The notes: generated by a model not told the origin, from the sequence alone. DNA of 28,124 nt from Bacteroidales bacterium (GCA_004552965.1 SFMU01000044.1:1-28124), one strand, 5' to 3'. Shown: positions 16,471 through 25,461, numbered from the stretch's first letter. Program-made: numbers and translations.

Positions 16471-17252
16471 TACTCCTTGATCATCACGTTCCTGTAGCTG
16501 ACGTGGTCACCGTGCTCCTGGAGCAGGATGTGACCTTTGGCGTGGTTGCCGAAGTTCTCCCAGTCACGGTACTTGCTGTAGGCGACCAGAGCGTTGAACA
16601 TCTGATTGTTGCGCTCATATTCGACGACCTTGACCCCGTTGAGCCAGTGCTCTACATGATTGCCGCGCACCTTGACCCAGGCGGTGTTCCATCCGTACTT
16701 GTCAAGCGGAGCGGAGGCCTTGTCGGCCGGAATCAGATCGTAGAGTGAAGCCAGGGTGCGGTTGCCCTTGACACCGAGTTTCGCATCCGGATGCAGTTCA
16801 TCGTCCAGAATCTGAAACTCGCAGCCGATGGCGGAAGCGTCCACAACGTTGTAGAGGTCCGGACGGACAAAGTACTTGATACCGCTGTTGGCTCCGGGAG
16901 TCAGCATGAAATCGACTGAGAGCCAGAAATTTTCATACTGCCCGACCGTGACGATGTCACCACCGCCCACAGATTCGCCGCCACCCTCTGCACAGACATG
17001 CAAGGTTCCGTCGATAATTTTCCATCCGATTTCGGGGAAGGTCTCTGCCTTTGCGCTTTTCCAGCCTTCGGTGGTCTTGCCGTCAAAGAGAAGGACCCAG
17101 CCGTCAGCTGCCATCTTTTCAGAAAGCACATTCGGCTCGGGACAAGGCTCGAAGAATTCTTCTTCCGCTGCAGGCGCCTTGCCGCAGCAGCCTGAAAGGG
17201 CAATGCCGATGATTGCCGAAAGTGAGGCAATGCCGATTTTTCTCATATTCAT
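16467..17252 (-). CDS. DUF1080 lipoprotein (3-keto-disaccharide hydrolase domain)
   Basis: An exported lipoprotein with a concanavalin-like DUF1080 domain, a family shown in some Bacteroidota to cleave 3-keto-glycosides. The signal peptide MNMRKIGIASLSAIIGIALS ends in lipobox LSGC, followed by CGKAPAAEEE. The domain starts with WVLLFDGKTTEGWKS and contains GWKIIDGTLHV, NSGIKYFVRPD and GCEFQILDDELHPDA, all usual for the family. I choose the ATG at 17252 (or 17246), because the longer frame to 17276 would overlap the upstream gene and weaken the signal peptide. It follows the Gfo/Idh gene by 13 bases, so they form an operon that probably oxidises and then splits a sugar. The substrate is not known. 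Confidence 0.88.
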   Translation of the reverse strand: MNMRKIGIASLSAIIGIALSGCCGKAPAAEEEFFEPCPEPNVLSEKMAADGWVLLFDGKTTEGWKSAKAETFPEIGWKIIDGTLHVCAEGGGESVGGGDIVTVGQYENFWLSVDFMLTPGANSGIKYFVRPDLYNVVDASAIGCEFQILDDELHPDAKLGVKGNRTLASLYDLIPADKASAPLDKYGWNTAWVKVRGNHVEHWLNGVKVVEYERNNQMFNALVAYSKYRDWENFGNHAKGHILLQEHGDHVSYRNVMIKEY

Positions 17253-17265
17253 GATGCAATGATTT

Positions 17266-18696
17266 CTACAGGACATAATACTCCTCCCATCCCTTGCGAG
17301 GCGGCATGCCTGTCAGGAGGGCGTTTGCGAACGGATTGTCGATGATCTCCCCGCTTGCACGGTCGAACCTGAATGTGGTGTTGAGACGCTGGGCGATGAC
17401 ACCGAGATTCATCACCTGGCACATCACGCCGGCCTTTTCGAACGGTGAGTGGGCCTTCTCCTCGCCGAGGATGGCATTGAAGAAGTTGATGTAGTGGTTG
17501 TAGTGGTAGTCCTCAGGCACTCCAGGGAGCTTGCCGGCAGCCTCCATCTCGCGATGGACCTCGTCAGGAATGATCCGCAGGGTGGACGAATGGGAGCCTC
17601 CCTTGAAGATCAGGTCGTCCGAATAGATGACCTTGCCTGGATTGAGACTGGTAGGGACATAGGCCTGTCCGTTGACCGTAGGCACGTCCGAAGCCTCGCT
17701 CGTTCCATAGAATGAAGGGAGTTCAGGGAAATTGTTCACTCCGTCGTACCAGTTCATCTCACATGCCGGCTTGCCTTTCCTGCGAGGGAACTTGAAGTTG
17801 ATCGTGGAAGCCATCGGGAAGAAATAGTCATTGTGGCCTTCTGCTTTCTTCATGCCTACTTCGGTCGGAAGGCCCAGCTCGAGGAACTCATGGCAGGTGT
17901 CGAACAGGTGGGCTCCCCAGTCACCGAGAGCTCCCATTCCGAAATCGTACCAGCAGCGCCAGTTGCCCTCATCGAACTTCTTGCTGTAGTCATGATAGGC
18001 GGCCTGCATCAGCCACACGTCCCAGTCGATGGTCTCAGGCATAGGATCGGCATCCGGGAACTTCCTGATGCCGGTATCGAAGCCGTGCCAGCGTCTCGCT
18101 CCGTTCATGTGGACATCGATCTTGTGGACATTCTTGATGATTCCGGCATCCACCCAGGCCTTGAACTGGAAATAATTCTGTCCTGAATGGCCCTGGTTGC
18201 CCATCTGGGTGACAACCTCCGGATGAGCCTTGGCTGCATCGATGAGTAGCTGGTTCTCGTGGAAGGTCCTTGTCATAGGCTTCTCGCAATACACATGCTT
18301 GCCTTCCTTGATTGCGCGCATCGCAATCGGGAAATGCGAGAAATCAGGTGTCGAGACAAGCACAGCCTCGAAAGCCGAGCCCATCTCGTCGAACATCTTG
18401 CGGAAATCCTTGAACTGCTTTGCCTCCGGGAACATTCCCATCACTTCCCTTGTGTGGGGCGCACCCATGTTCACGTCACAGATAGCCACGACATTGGCCA
18501 TTCCGGTCTTGGCCACTTCCCTGGCATTCTCATTGCCCCTGTGGCCGATTCCGACCAGGGCAAGATTGATCTTGCGGCCTGCGCCCTTGCTTTCCTTGCG
18601 GATCTTTGCCGAAGCGTCGAAAGCGCCGAACGGATCCACAGCGATGGCAGCGGCACCCAGGCCGGCCGTCTTTAGAAAATCTCTTCTGTTTATCAT
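17266..18696 (-). CDS. Tat-exported Gfo/Idh/MocA-family oxidoreductase
   Basis: An NAD(P)-dependent sugar dehydrogenase-like protein. The N-terminus MINRRDFLKTAGLGAAAIAV has the twin-Arg RRDF signal, so it is likely folded with cofactor and then exported. The Rossmann segment is LALVGIGHRGNENAREVAK, followed by VVAICDVN. EGKHVYCEKPMTRTF holds the family EKP lysine. The C-terminal half contains WRCWYDFGMGALGDWGAHLFDT, typical of Bacteroidota exported members. Length 476. The start ATG sits in GAATATG. It is the first gene of a two-gene unit with the DUF1080 lipoprotein, which fits oxidation of a glycoside followed by keto-glycoside cleavage in the periplasm. Confidence 0.9.
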   Translation of the reverse strand: MINRRDFLKTAGLGAAAIAVDPFGAFDASAKIRKESKGAGRKINLALVGIGHRGNENAREVAKTGMANVVAICDVNMGAPHTREVMGMFPEAKQFKDFRKMFDEMGSAFEAVLVSTPDFSHFPIAMRAIKEGKHVYCEKPMTRTFHENQLLIDAAKAHPEVVTQMGNQGHSGQNYFQFKAWVDAGIIKNVHKIDVHMNGARRWHGFDTGIRKFPDADPMPETIDWDVWLMQAAYHDYSKKFDEGNWRCWYDFGMGALGDWGAHLFDTCHEFLELGLPTEVGMKKAEGHNDYFFPMASTINFKFPRRKGKPACEMNWYDGVNNFPELPSFYGTSEASDVPTVNGQAYVPTSLNPGKVIYSDDLIFKGGSHSSTLRIIPDEVHREMEAAGKLPGVPEDYHYNHYINFFNAILGEEKAHSPFEKAGVMCQVMNLGVIAQRLNTTFRFDRASGEIIDNPFANALLTGMPPRKGWEEYYVL

Positions 18697-18779
18697 ATTC
18701 CGAAACTGGATTGGTTATTAGCAAAAAAAGGATGACAACCGTCACTGACGCAAGTCCCGCAATTGCGAAACTTGACACA

Positions 18780-18787
18780 CAAATATA
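18780..18787 (-). promoter_or_regulatory. -7 box for the Gfo/Idh-DUF1080 operon
   Basis: On the minus strand TATATTTG matches TAnnTTTG; the leader to the ATG at 18696 would be about 78 nt. It lies in the 163-base gap shared with the divergent uxu operon, so a regulator here could act on both. Confidence 0.6.
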
Positions 18788-18808
18788 GCAATAATTAACG
18801 TCATTTTT

Positions 18809-18816
18809 TATCTTTG
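18809..18816 (+). promoter_or_regulatory. -7 box for the SDR-uxuA operon
   Basis: TATCTTTG matches TAnnTTTG. Initiation near 18822 would leave only about 5 bases before the ATG at 18827 but a normal 38-base leader before the ATG at 18860. Confidence 0.6.
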
Positions 18817-18859
18817 CGAAGGGAATATGTCCCGTCAAACCACTAAAAGACACGTGAAA

Positions 18860-19675
18860 ATGACCGATCTGTTCGACATCAAAGGAAAGATAGCCGTCAT
18901 GACTGGCTCGACCGGAGTCCTCGGCAAAGGAATAGCGTCCTACCTGGCATCCCAAGGCTGCACGATGCTCCTGCTCTGCCGCGAGCAATCCAAGGACAAG
19001 GCTGAAGCGATTGTGGAAGCTATCAGGGAGGAAGGCGGCAAGGCAGCCTTCCATGTTGCCGATGCCCTCGACAAGGCAGCCCTGGAGGCCGTCTGCGACA
19101 GCATAATGAATGAATATGGGAGGGTGGACATCCTCCTCAACGCCGCCGGAGGCAACATGGCGAAAGCCAATGTCTCTCCCGACCAGACAATCTTCGACAT
19201 GGACATCGAGGCGATGAGGGCGGTCGTGGACCTCAACATATTCGGAACCCTGATTCCGACGATGGTCTTCGCGAAAGGAATGGTCGAGCACGGAGGCAGC
19301 ATCGTCAATTTCTGCTCCGAATCCACTTTCAGGCCCCTGACCAGAGTCGCCGGCTACGGCATCGCAAAAGCCGGAGTGGGAAGCTGGACGAAGTGGCTCG
19401 CAGCCGAACTGGCAACGAAATTCGGAGAGAAGCTGAGGGTCAACGGAATAGCTCCGGGCTTCATCCTGACCAACCAGAACAGAACTCTGCTGACCAATCC
19501 GGACGGAAGCCTCACCGACAGGTCACGGAAGATCATCGCGCACACTCCGATCGGCCGCTTCGTCGAGCCTGAAGAGCTGCTGGGCACAATACACTATCTT
19601 GTCAGCGATGCATCCAAGGCCGTCACGGGCACGATCAGCGTTGTCGACGGAGGTTTCGAATCATTCACAATCTGA
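18860..19675 (+). CDS. SDR-family oxidoreductase, probable D-mannonate oxidoreductase (fructuronate reductase)
   Basis: A short-chain dehydrogenase of 271 residues from the ATG at 18860 (MTDLFDIKGKIAVMTG). The cofactor loop is TGSTGVLGKG, the NAAGG motif follows in the middle, the Ser is in VNFCSEST, and the catalytic Tyr-Lys is in YGIAK. It ends VVDGGFESFTI. Nine bases downstream lies uxuA, so the likely reaction is reduction of D-fructuronate to D-mannonate, the step before UxuA. This role is inferred from context; SDR sequences alone do not fix substrate. The ATG at 18827 is possible but would be nearly leaderless given the promoter at 18809-18816. Confidence 0.85.
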   Translation: MTDLFDIKGKIAVMTGSTGVLGKGIASYLASQGCTMLLLCREQSKDKAEAIVEAIREEGGKAAFHVADALDKAALEAVCDSIMNEYGRVDILLNAAGGNMAKANVSPDQTIFDMDIEAMRAVVDLNIFGTLIPTMVFAKGMVEHGGSIVNFCSESTFRPLTRVAGYGIAKAGVGSWTKWLAAELATKFGEKLRVNGIAPGFILTNQNRTLLTNPDGSLTDRSRKIIAHTPIGRFVEPEELLGTIHYLVSDASKAVTGTISVVDGGFESFTI

Positions 19676-19684
19676 GACTGCAGG

Positions 19685-20875
19685 ATGATACACAAGACAA
19701 GGCTTGCGATGAGATGGTACGGTCCCCAGGACCCTGTCTCCCTTTCCGACATCCTGCAGGCAGGAGCCACGGAGGTAGTCACAGCTCTGCATCACATCCC
19801 CAACGGGGAGGTCTGGAGCATCGAAGAAATCCGCCGCCGGCAGGAAGAGGTGCGCAAGGGCGGACTCGAATGGACGGTGGTCGAGAGTGTTCCCGTGCAC
19901 GAAAAGATCAAGACCCGTGAAAGCGGTTGCGAGCGCTACATAGCCAACTACATCTCCACGGTCAGGAATCTCGCCGCCTGCGGCATCCGCACGATCACCT
20001 ACAACTTCATGCCTGTCCTCGACTGGACCAGGACGGACCTCGAATATGTCATGCCGGACGGCAGCCAGGCCCTTCGCTACGAAAGGGCGGCAGTGGTCGC
20101 CTTCGACATATTCATACTCAGGCGTCCCGGGGCTGCCGATGAATATTCAGACGCCCAGATCCGCAAGGCGGAAGCCCTCTTCCTGTCGATGGATGACAGT
20201 CAGAAGGAGAGACTCACCCGCAACATCATAGCCGGGCTGCCGGGAAGCGAGGAAAGTTTCACACTTGAACAGTTCCAGGCTGAGCTGGACCGCTACCGGG
20301 ACATCGGAGAGGAAGAGCTTCGCGCCAATCTCATCCATTTCCTGAAGCAGGTCTGCCCGGTCTGCGACGAGACAGGATGCAGGATGGTCATCCACCCGGA
20401 CGACCCGCCTTACCCTCTGTTCGGGCTTCCGAGGATAATGTCCACTGCTGAAGACTTCCGCAAGCTGGTCAGCGCAGTTCCGAACCCTTCCAACGGCCTT
20501 AATCTCTGTACCGGAAGCCTCGGGGTCAGGGAGGACAACGACCTGCCGGCAATGCTGAAGGAATTCGGAGACCGGACAGACTTCGTCCACATCAGGAGCA
20601 CAAAGCGCGACGAGGAGGGCAACTTCTACGAGGCCAACCTCCTGGAGGGGGATGTTCCTGTGTACGAGATGGTCAGGACCCTGGTGGAGGTACAGCAGGA
20701 AAGGGGCTGCAGCATAGTCCTGCGCCCGGATCACGGACACAGGATGTGCGACGACCTACACCGCAGGTCCAATCCGGGATATTCACTCTACGGCCGATTG
20801 CGCTCCCTGGCCGAGCTGAGGGGTATCGAGCACGCAGTCATCATGTCGATGTACGGAAGCGGAGAAGGAGAATAG
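19685..20875 (+). CDS. uxuA: Mannonate dehydratase
   Basis: Converts D-mannonate to 2-keto-3-deoxy-D-gluconate in hexuronate catabolism. The start RWYGPQDPVSLSDILQAGAT and the following ALHHIPNGEVWSIEEI match UxuA closely. Metal and substrate residues appear in HPDDPPYPLFGLPRI, LCTGSLG, FVHIRSTK and LRPDHGHRM. Length of 396 is normal. It follows the SDR gene by 9 bases in one operon. Kinase and aldolase genes for KDG and the isomerase uxaC are not in the window. The gene ends 23 bases before the converging HAD gene, with no obvious terminator hairpin between them. Confidence 0.95.
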   Translation: MIHKTRLAMRWYGPQDPVSLSDILQAGATEVVTALHHIPNGEVWSIEEIRRRQEEVRKGGLEWTVVESVPVHEKIKTRESGCERYIANYISTVRNLAACGIRTITYNFMPVLDWTRTDLEYVMPDGSQALRYERAAVVAFDIFILRRPGAADEYSDAQIRKAEALFLSMDDSQKERLTRNIIAGLPGSEESFTLEQFQAELDRYRDIGEEELRANLIHFLKQVCPVCDETGCRMVIHPDDPPYPLFGLPRIMSTAEDFRKLVSAVPNPSNGLNLCTGSLGVREDNDLPAMLKEFGDRTDFVHIRSTKRDEEGNFYEANLLEGDVPVYEMVRTLVEVQQERGCSIVLRPDHGHRMCDDLHRRSNPGYSLYGRLRSLAELRGIEHAVIMSMYGSGEGE

Positions 20876-20898
20876 ATTCCGACGTTCCTGGCGGGCTG

Positions 20899-21540
20899 TC
20901 ATATTCCCAGAATCTCCCTGAGACCGGCAGCATCCGAGAAGATGAAATCGTGCGGAATGTCGCGTCCGCCCCTGGAGCGCCAGTCGGCGAGGGCGAAAGA
21001 GATTCCGGCCGAACGGGCGCAGAGGGAGTCCGAAGCCATGTCACCGATGTAGATGCAGTCTTCTTTCCGGACTTCCCGGCCCGAAGAGGAGGCGAGTTCC
21101 ATGAACCTCAGGAGAGGGTCCGGAGCAGGCTTGGAGCGAGGTGTGTCCCCTGCACAGACTATGTGGTCGATGTGCCTGGTAAGGACGGCGGATTCCGGGT
21201 CGAGTTCCATCTCCCTTCTGGAGCGCGATGTCACGAAACCGGTCACTGCGCCATTCTTCTTCACCTCGGCGATGAGTTCCAGCATTCCCCCGAAGGGTAC
21301 GATCAGATGCCTCAGGGCAACGAAACGCTCCTCCCATTCATGCCAGAAACGGGACTCGTCGGGGTAACCGAGCATCCCGCCGACCTTCTCGCTGGGCACT
21401 CCGAAATACGGGTAGGCCTCTTCGTAGGTCATTTCCCTGCCCATCAGGTCGCGGACGGTGCTGATCAGGGAACGGATGCCGGTTGTTTCAGTGTCGACTA
21501 TTGTTCCGTCGATGTCGAAGATGCAGTACTTGTAGTTCAT
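20899..21540 (-). CDS. HAD-family hydrolase, phosphoglycolate phosphatase-like
   Basis: A 213-residue haloacid dehalogenase-like phosphatase. Motif I is FDIDGTIVD (residues 8-16) with the nucleophile Asp. Motif II is the Ser/Thr of FVTSRSRRE. Motif III is the Lys in RSKPAPDPLLRFM, and motif IV is YIGDMASDSLCA. An alpha-helical cap sits between motifs I and II, as in the PGP/beta-phosphoglucomutase subgroup. The substrate cannot be told from sequence. It lies 19 bases downstream of yicC and is probably co-transcribed with it. Confidence 0.87.
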   Translation of the reverse strand: MNYKYCIFDIDGTIVDTETTGIRSLISTVRDLMGREMTYEEAYPYFGVPSEKVGGMLGYPDESRFWHEWEERFVALRHLIVPFGGMLELIAEVKKNGAVTGFVTSRSRREMELDPESAVLTRHIDHIVCAGDTPRSKPAPDPLLRFMELASSSGREVRKEDCIYIGDMASDSLCARSAGISFALADWRSRGGRDIPHDFIFSDAAGLREILGI

Positions 21541-21559
21541 TTCGTTTCGGGGATTGGCA

Positions 21560-22444
21560 TCAGAGGATGTTGAGAGACTGTTCGCGGATCTTTTCGAGTT
21601 CGTCCTTCATCCGCACGACGAGTTTCTGGATGCCGGAATGGTTGGCCTTGGAACCGGTAGTGTTGATCTCACGGCCCATTTCCTGGATGATGAAGCCGAG
21701 CTTGCGGCCAGGGAAAGGCTCGGAATCGATCGTGTCCAGAAAGTACCTGCAGTGCTGGCGGAGACGGACCTTCTCCTCGTTGATGTCCAGTTTCTCGAGA
21801 TAGAAGACAAGTTCCTGCTCGAAGCGGGACGGGTCGACCTTCTGCCTCAGCTCGCCGAGATTCTTCATCAGCTTCTCCCGGACGGCATCGATCCTCTCCT
21901 GCTCCAGGGCCTCGACCTGGTCTTCAAGTTCCATAATCGTCGCAACCCTGGAGGTCACATCCCGGTAGAGGGCCTCTCCTTCCTTCGCGCGGTAGTCGTT
22001 GACAGCATCGAGGGCTTCCTCGACGGCCTTGGCCACCAGAGGCCAGTTCTCTTCGGTGATGATGTCGGCCTTCCTGGTGTCGATGACATCCGGAAACCTG
22101 AGCACGGAAGACAGAATCGCCCCGAAGGAACCGTCACGGGAATAGCCCTCCTTGTCCGAGCAGGCTTCCTCGACCTGACGGAAGTATTCGTCGAAAAGTT
22201 CGCGGTTGAGGGTCTTGGCAGCCTCTCCCGCCTTCGGTTCCCAGCCCATGAAGAGGTCGATAGTGCCTCTGGTGAGCGATTCGGTGATCCTGCGCCTCAC
22301 AATAAGTTCCTTGTCCTTGGGGAGCAGCGGAGACTTGATGTTGGCATCCGAATTCTTCCCGTTGAGAGTTCTGATTTCGATGGTGAGTTTACCTCCTTCG
22401 AGGTTGGCCTCAGCCTTGCCGTAGCCAGTCATTGACTTGATCAT
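21560..22444 (-). CDS. yicC: YicC/YloC-family endoribonuclease
   Basis: A hexameric-type endoribonuclease family; the E. coli member acts in RNA decay. The start MIKSMTGYGKAEA at the ATG at 22444 is the family hallmark; the alternative TTG at 22450 only adds two residues. The middle holds YRAKEGEALYRDV and the C-terminal half holds LGELRQKVDPSRFEQELVFY. The end carries the strongly conserved GRKLGFIIQEMGREINTTGSKAN segment (given in part), then IQKLVVRMKDELEKIREQ. Length of 294 is normal. The start codon sits in GAATATG. In many bacteria yicC precedes gmk; here a HAD phosphatase follows instead. Confidence 0.93.
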   Translation of the reverse strand: MIKSMTGYGKAEANLEGGKLTIEIRTLNGKNSDANIKSPLLPKDKELIVRRRITESLTRGTIDLFMGWEPKAGEAAKTLNRELFDEYFRQVEEACSDKEGYSRDGSFGAILSSVLRFPDVIDTRKADIITEENWPLVAKAVEEALDAVNDYRAKEGEALYRDVTSRVATIMELEDQVEALEQERIDAVREKLMKNLGELRQKVDPSRFEQELVFYLEKLDINEEKVRLRQHCRYFLDTIDSEPFPGRKLGFIIQEMGREINTTGSKANHSGIQKLVVRMKDELEKIREQSLNIL

Positions 22445-22501
22445 ATTCAAAAAATCTTATATCCGGACCGGGATTGTACCATGCTGATCCCGTTTCCGCG
22501 T

Positions 22502-22509
22502 CAAAATTA
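22502..22509 (-). promoter_or_regulatory. -7 box for yicC
   Basis: On the minus strand TAATTTTG matches TAnnTTTG; the leader to the ATG at 22444 would be about 50 nt. It is divergent from the glnS promoter. Confidence 0.45.
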
Positions 22510-22521
22510 CGAAATGTTTTG

Positions 22522-22529
22522 TAAATTTG
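22522..22529 (+). promoter_or_regulatory. -7 box for glnS
   Basis: TAAATTTG matches TAnnTTTG; initiation near 22535 gives a leader of about 26 nt to the ATG at 22561. No clear -33 element was found. Confidence 0.55.
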
Positions 22530-22560
22530 CAGTTTGTACAAACATTGAAAGAATTCAAAG

Positions 22561-24240
22561 ATGGTAGAAGAAGGCAAAAACGCTCCTGTACAGGAGCCCC
22601 GCAAACTGAATTTCCTAGAAGAAATCATAGAATCGGACCTCAAAGCCGGCAAGTTCGACTCGATAATCACCCGTTTCCCTCCGGAACCGAACGGTTATCT
22701 TCATCTGGGACATGCCAAGAGCATCTGCATAAACTTCGGCCTTGCGCAGAAATACGGCGGCAAGACCAATCTCCGTTTCGACGACACCAATCCTACCAAG
22801 GAGGACACCGAATATGTCGATTCGATCAAGGAGGACATCAGGTGGATGGGTTTCAGCTGGGAGAACGAGAGATATGCCTCAGACTACTTCGACCAGCTCT
22901 ACGAGTGGGCAGAGCAGATGATCCGCAACGGACAGGCCTATGTCGACGACCAGACCCAGGAGGAAATCAGCAAAGGCCGCGGTACCATCGACAGGCCGGG
23001 AACCGAAAGCCCGTACAGGAACCGCAGCGTAGAGGAGAACCTCAGGATATTCAGGGAGATGAAGGCAGGGAAATATGCCGACGGGGAGAAAGTTCTCCGC
23101 GCCAAGATCGACATGGCTTCTCCGAACATGATGTTCCGTGACCCTATCCTCTACAGGATCAAGCACGCCAGCCACCACCGCACCGGCGACAAGTGGTGCA
23201 TCTATCCGATGTACGACTACACCCACGGCCAGTGTGACTCCATCGAGAAGATCACCCACTCTATCTGCACCCTCGAATTCGATGTCCACAGACCTCTCTA
23301 CGACTGGTTCATCCAGACCCTCGGCATCTATCCGAGCCATCAGTATGAATTCGCAAGGCTCAACCTGACATACACCCTGATGAGCAAGAGAAAGCTTCTC
23401 GAGCTCGTCCAGAAGGGGCTGGTCAGCGGCTGGGACGATCCCCGCATGCCAACCCTCTGCGGAGTCCGCAGGAGGGGCTACACCGCCGAAGCCCTGAAGA
23501 TGTTCTGCGAGAAGATCGGCGTCTCGAAGCGCGACCAGATGATGGACATCCAGCTTCTGGAATGGTGCGTACGCCAGGACCTCAACGCAAGGTCCAACCG
23601 CTACATGGTCGTCCAGAAGCCTCTCAAGGTCACTCTCACCAACTGGGAGCCCGGCAAGGTAGAATGGTTTGACTGCCCGCTCAATCCGGCAGATCCGGAA
23701 GGAGCCACCAGGAAGGTGCCTTTCACCGGGGAACTGTACATCGAGCGTGACGACTTCATGGAGGAGGCTCCGAAGAAGTTCTTCAGGCTAAAACCAGACG
23801 GAGAGGTGCGCCTCAAGTACACCTACATCATCAGATGCAACGAGGTGGTCAAGGATGAGAACGGCGAGGTCGTCGAGCTCAGGTGCACCTACGATCCTTC
23901 CACCAGGCCAGGCTGCGGTGAATGGAGATCCGTCAAGGGAACTATCCACTGGGTGTCGACTGAATATGCCAGGGCCATCACCATCCGCAACTACGACCGT
24001 CTCTTCCTGAAGGAGGACATGAACTCCATTCCTGAGGACAAGGACTACAAGGATTACCTCAATCCGGAATCCCTCACCCTGGGCAAGGGATTGGCAGAGC
24101 CTGCACTGCTGGAAGACAAGTCAGGCATCGCCGTCCAGTTCGAGCGTACAGGCTACTACATCATCGACAAGGACAGCGCCGGGGACAACGTCATATTCAA
24201 CAAGACTACCTCACTCAAGGACTCCTACCGTCCGGAATAG
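22561..24240 (+). CDS. glnS: Glutaminyl-tRNA synthetase
   Basis: Charges tRNA-Gln with glutamine, so this lineage has direct Gln-tRNA formation. The class I HIGH motif appears in RFPPEPNGYLHLGHAKS (about residues 39-55). LRFDDTNPTKED follows, and the KMSKS-equivalent is LMSKRKL (about 277-283). The C-terminal anticodon-binding beta-barrels run from about residue 340 to the end and contain GTIHWVS. The 559-residue length is typical for the Bacteroidota form. The upstream sequence AAAG-ATG is A-rich. A permease gene follows after 12 bases on the same strand. Confidence 0.97.
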   Translation: MVEEGKNAPVQEPRKLNFLEEIIESDLKAGKFDSIITRFPPEPNGYLHLGHAKSICINFGLAQKYGGKTNLRFDDTNPTKEDTEYVDSIKEDIRWMGFSWENERYASDYFDQLYEWAEQMIRNGQAYVDDQTQEEISKGRGTIDRPGTESPYRNRSVEENLRIFREMKAGKYADGEKVLRAKIDMASPNMMFRDPILYRIKHASHHRTGDKWCIYPMYDYTHGQCDSIEKITHSICTLEFDVHRPLYDWFIQTLGIYPSHQYEFARLNLTYTLMSKRKLLELVQKGLVSGWDDPRMPTLCGVRRRGYTAEALKMFCEKIGVSKRDQMMDIQLLEWCVRQDLNARSNRYMVVQKPLKVTLTNWEPGKVEWFDCPLNPADPEGATRKVPFTGELYIERDDFMEEAPKKFFRLKPDGEVRLKYTYIIRCNEVVKDENGEVVELRCTYDPSTRPGCGEWRSVKGTIHWVSTEYARAITIRNYDRLFLKEDMNSIPEDKDYKDYLNPESLTLGKGLAEPALLEDKSGIAVQFERTGYYIIDKDSAGDNVIFNKTTSLKDSYRPE

Positions 24241-24252
24241 CGCCTTCCCTGT

Positions 24253-25461
24253 ATGAATCTGCCGTTGTTCATAGCAGGAAGATACCTGTTCGCGAAGAAG
24301 TCCCACAATGTGATCAACATCATCTCCGCGATCAGCTGCATCGGAATGGCTGTGGGCACTGCTGCCCTGATCATCATCCTGTCAGTCTACAACGGATTCG
24401 AGAACCTCGTCAGTTCGATGGTCAGCGACATCGAACCGGACCTTCTGGTCACTCCGGCGAAGGGGAAGGTCTTCATCCCGGAAGGTGAAGTCTTCGACTG
24501 GATGGACAGCAACGGGGACTTCAGCGAAGTCTGCCACATCCTTCAGGAGAATGTCTTCATCGACTACGAAGACAATCAGGGCATAGCCCTGGCCAGAGGA
24601 GTGGACGCGGGGTATGAAACGGATTCCCCGCTTGCATCGAGGATTGTCCTGGGCCAGTTCTCGCTCCACAAGGGAGACCTGCCGCAGATGGTGGCCGGAG
24701 CCGGCGTCGCCCAGAGGCTCGGAATCAATCCGGCCTTCCTGTCTTCGGCGACAGTCTATTTCCCGGCAAGGGACAGGAACATCTCCCTTTCCAACCCGGC
24801 CGCCTCGGTCGAATCCATCCGGATGAGACCGTCAGGAGTGTTCAATGTCAACCAGAGTACATCCAGCGACCTTGTCATCCTGCCACTTGAGGAGATGAGA
24901 AAACTCCTTGGCTACGATAAAGAGGTTTCGGGAATAGAAATCCGCCTCCATGACACCGGCAGGAAGGCCATCAGAAAGGCGAGGGCCGAACTCGAGGAAA
25001 GACTCGGCCCGGACTTCAGGGTGCTCGACCGGGTGAGGCAGAATCCGTCCCTTTACAAGATGATGCGCTACGAGAAGGCGGCTGTATTCCTCATCCTGAT
25101 ATTCGTTATCATCATCATTGCGTTCAACATCTTCGGAAGTCTCACCATGCTCATCATTGAGAAGAAGGAAGACATCGAGACTTTCCGCAGTCTGGGAGCG
25201 GAGGACAGGCTGGTGAACAGGATATTCACCCTGGAAGGCTGGCTTATCTCCCTGCTTGGTCTTGCAGCCGGTCTGGTGGTCGGGACCGCGGTTGCCCTCA
25301 TTCAGCAGCACTTCGGAATAGTAAAAATCCCGGGCAGCTTCATGGTGGAAGCCTACCCGGTGATTCTGAAGGTCCAGGACATCGGCCTGACCGTCCTCTG
25401 CGTGGCCGCAATCGGCTACATCATGGCAGTCATTCCGGTGAAAAGGAATCTAAAGTCTTGA
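24253..25461 (+). CDS. FtsX/LolC-E-type ABC transporter permease
   Basis: An inner-membrane permease of the LolC/LolE-like group, probably working with a separate ATPase on lipoprotein release or a similar envelope task. The N-terminus RYLFAKKSHNVINIISAISC leads into the first helix (about residues 23-47). A periplasmic domain of about 220 residues follows, then three C-terminal helices starting at AAVFLILIFVIIIIAFNIFG, with the coupling segment EKKEDIETFRSLGAEDRLVNRIF between the first two. Length of 402 is normal. It lies 12 bases after glnS, so it is probably co-transcribed. Its last 12 bases overlap the end of the opposing GH2 gene. No ATPase partner gene lies nearby. Confidence 0.88.
   Translation: MNLPLFIAGRYLFAKKSHNVINIISAISCIGMAVGTAALIIILSVYNGFENLVSSMVSDIEPDLLVTPAKGKVFIPEGEVFDWMDSNGDFSEVCHILQENVFIDYEDNQGIALARGVDAGYETDSPLASRIVLGQFSLHKGDLPQMVAGAGVAQRLGINPAFLSSATVYFPARDRNISLSNPAASVESIRMRPSGVFNVNQSTSSDLVILPLEEMRKLLGYDKEVSGIEIRLHDTGRKAIRKARAELEERLGPDFRVLDRVRQNPSLYKMMRYEKAAVFLILIFVIIIIAFNIFGSLTMLIIEKKEDIETFRSLGAEDRLVNRIFTLEGWLISLLGLAAGLVVGTAVALIQQHFGIVKIPGSFMVEAYPVILKVQDIGLTVLCVAAIGYIMAVIPVKRNLKS

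Noticed and set aside
18530..19291. Minus-strand ORF of 253 residues between the sugar operons
   Set aside because: It is antisense to the SDR gene and crosses both divergent promoters and the Gfo/Idh start.
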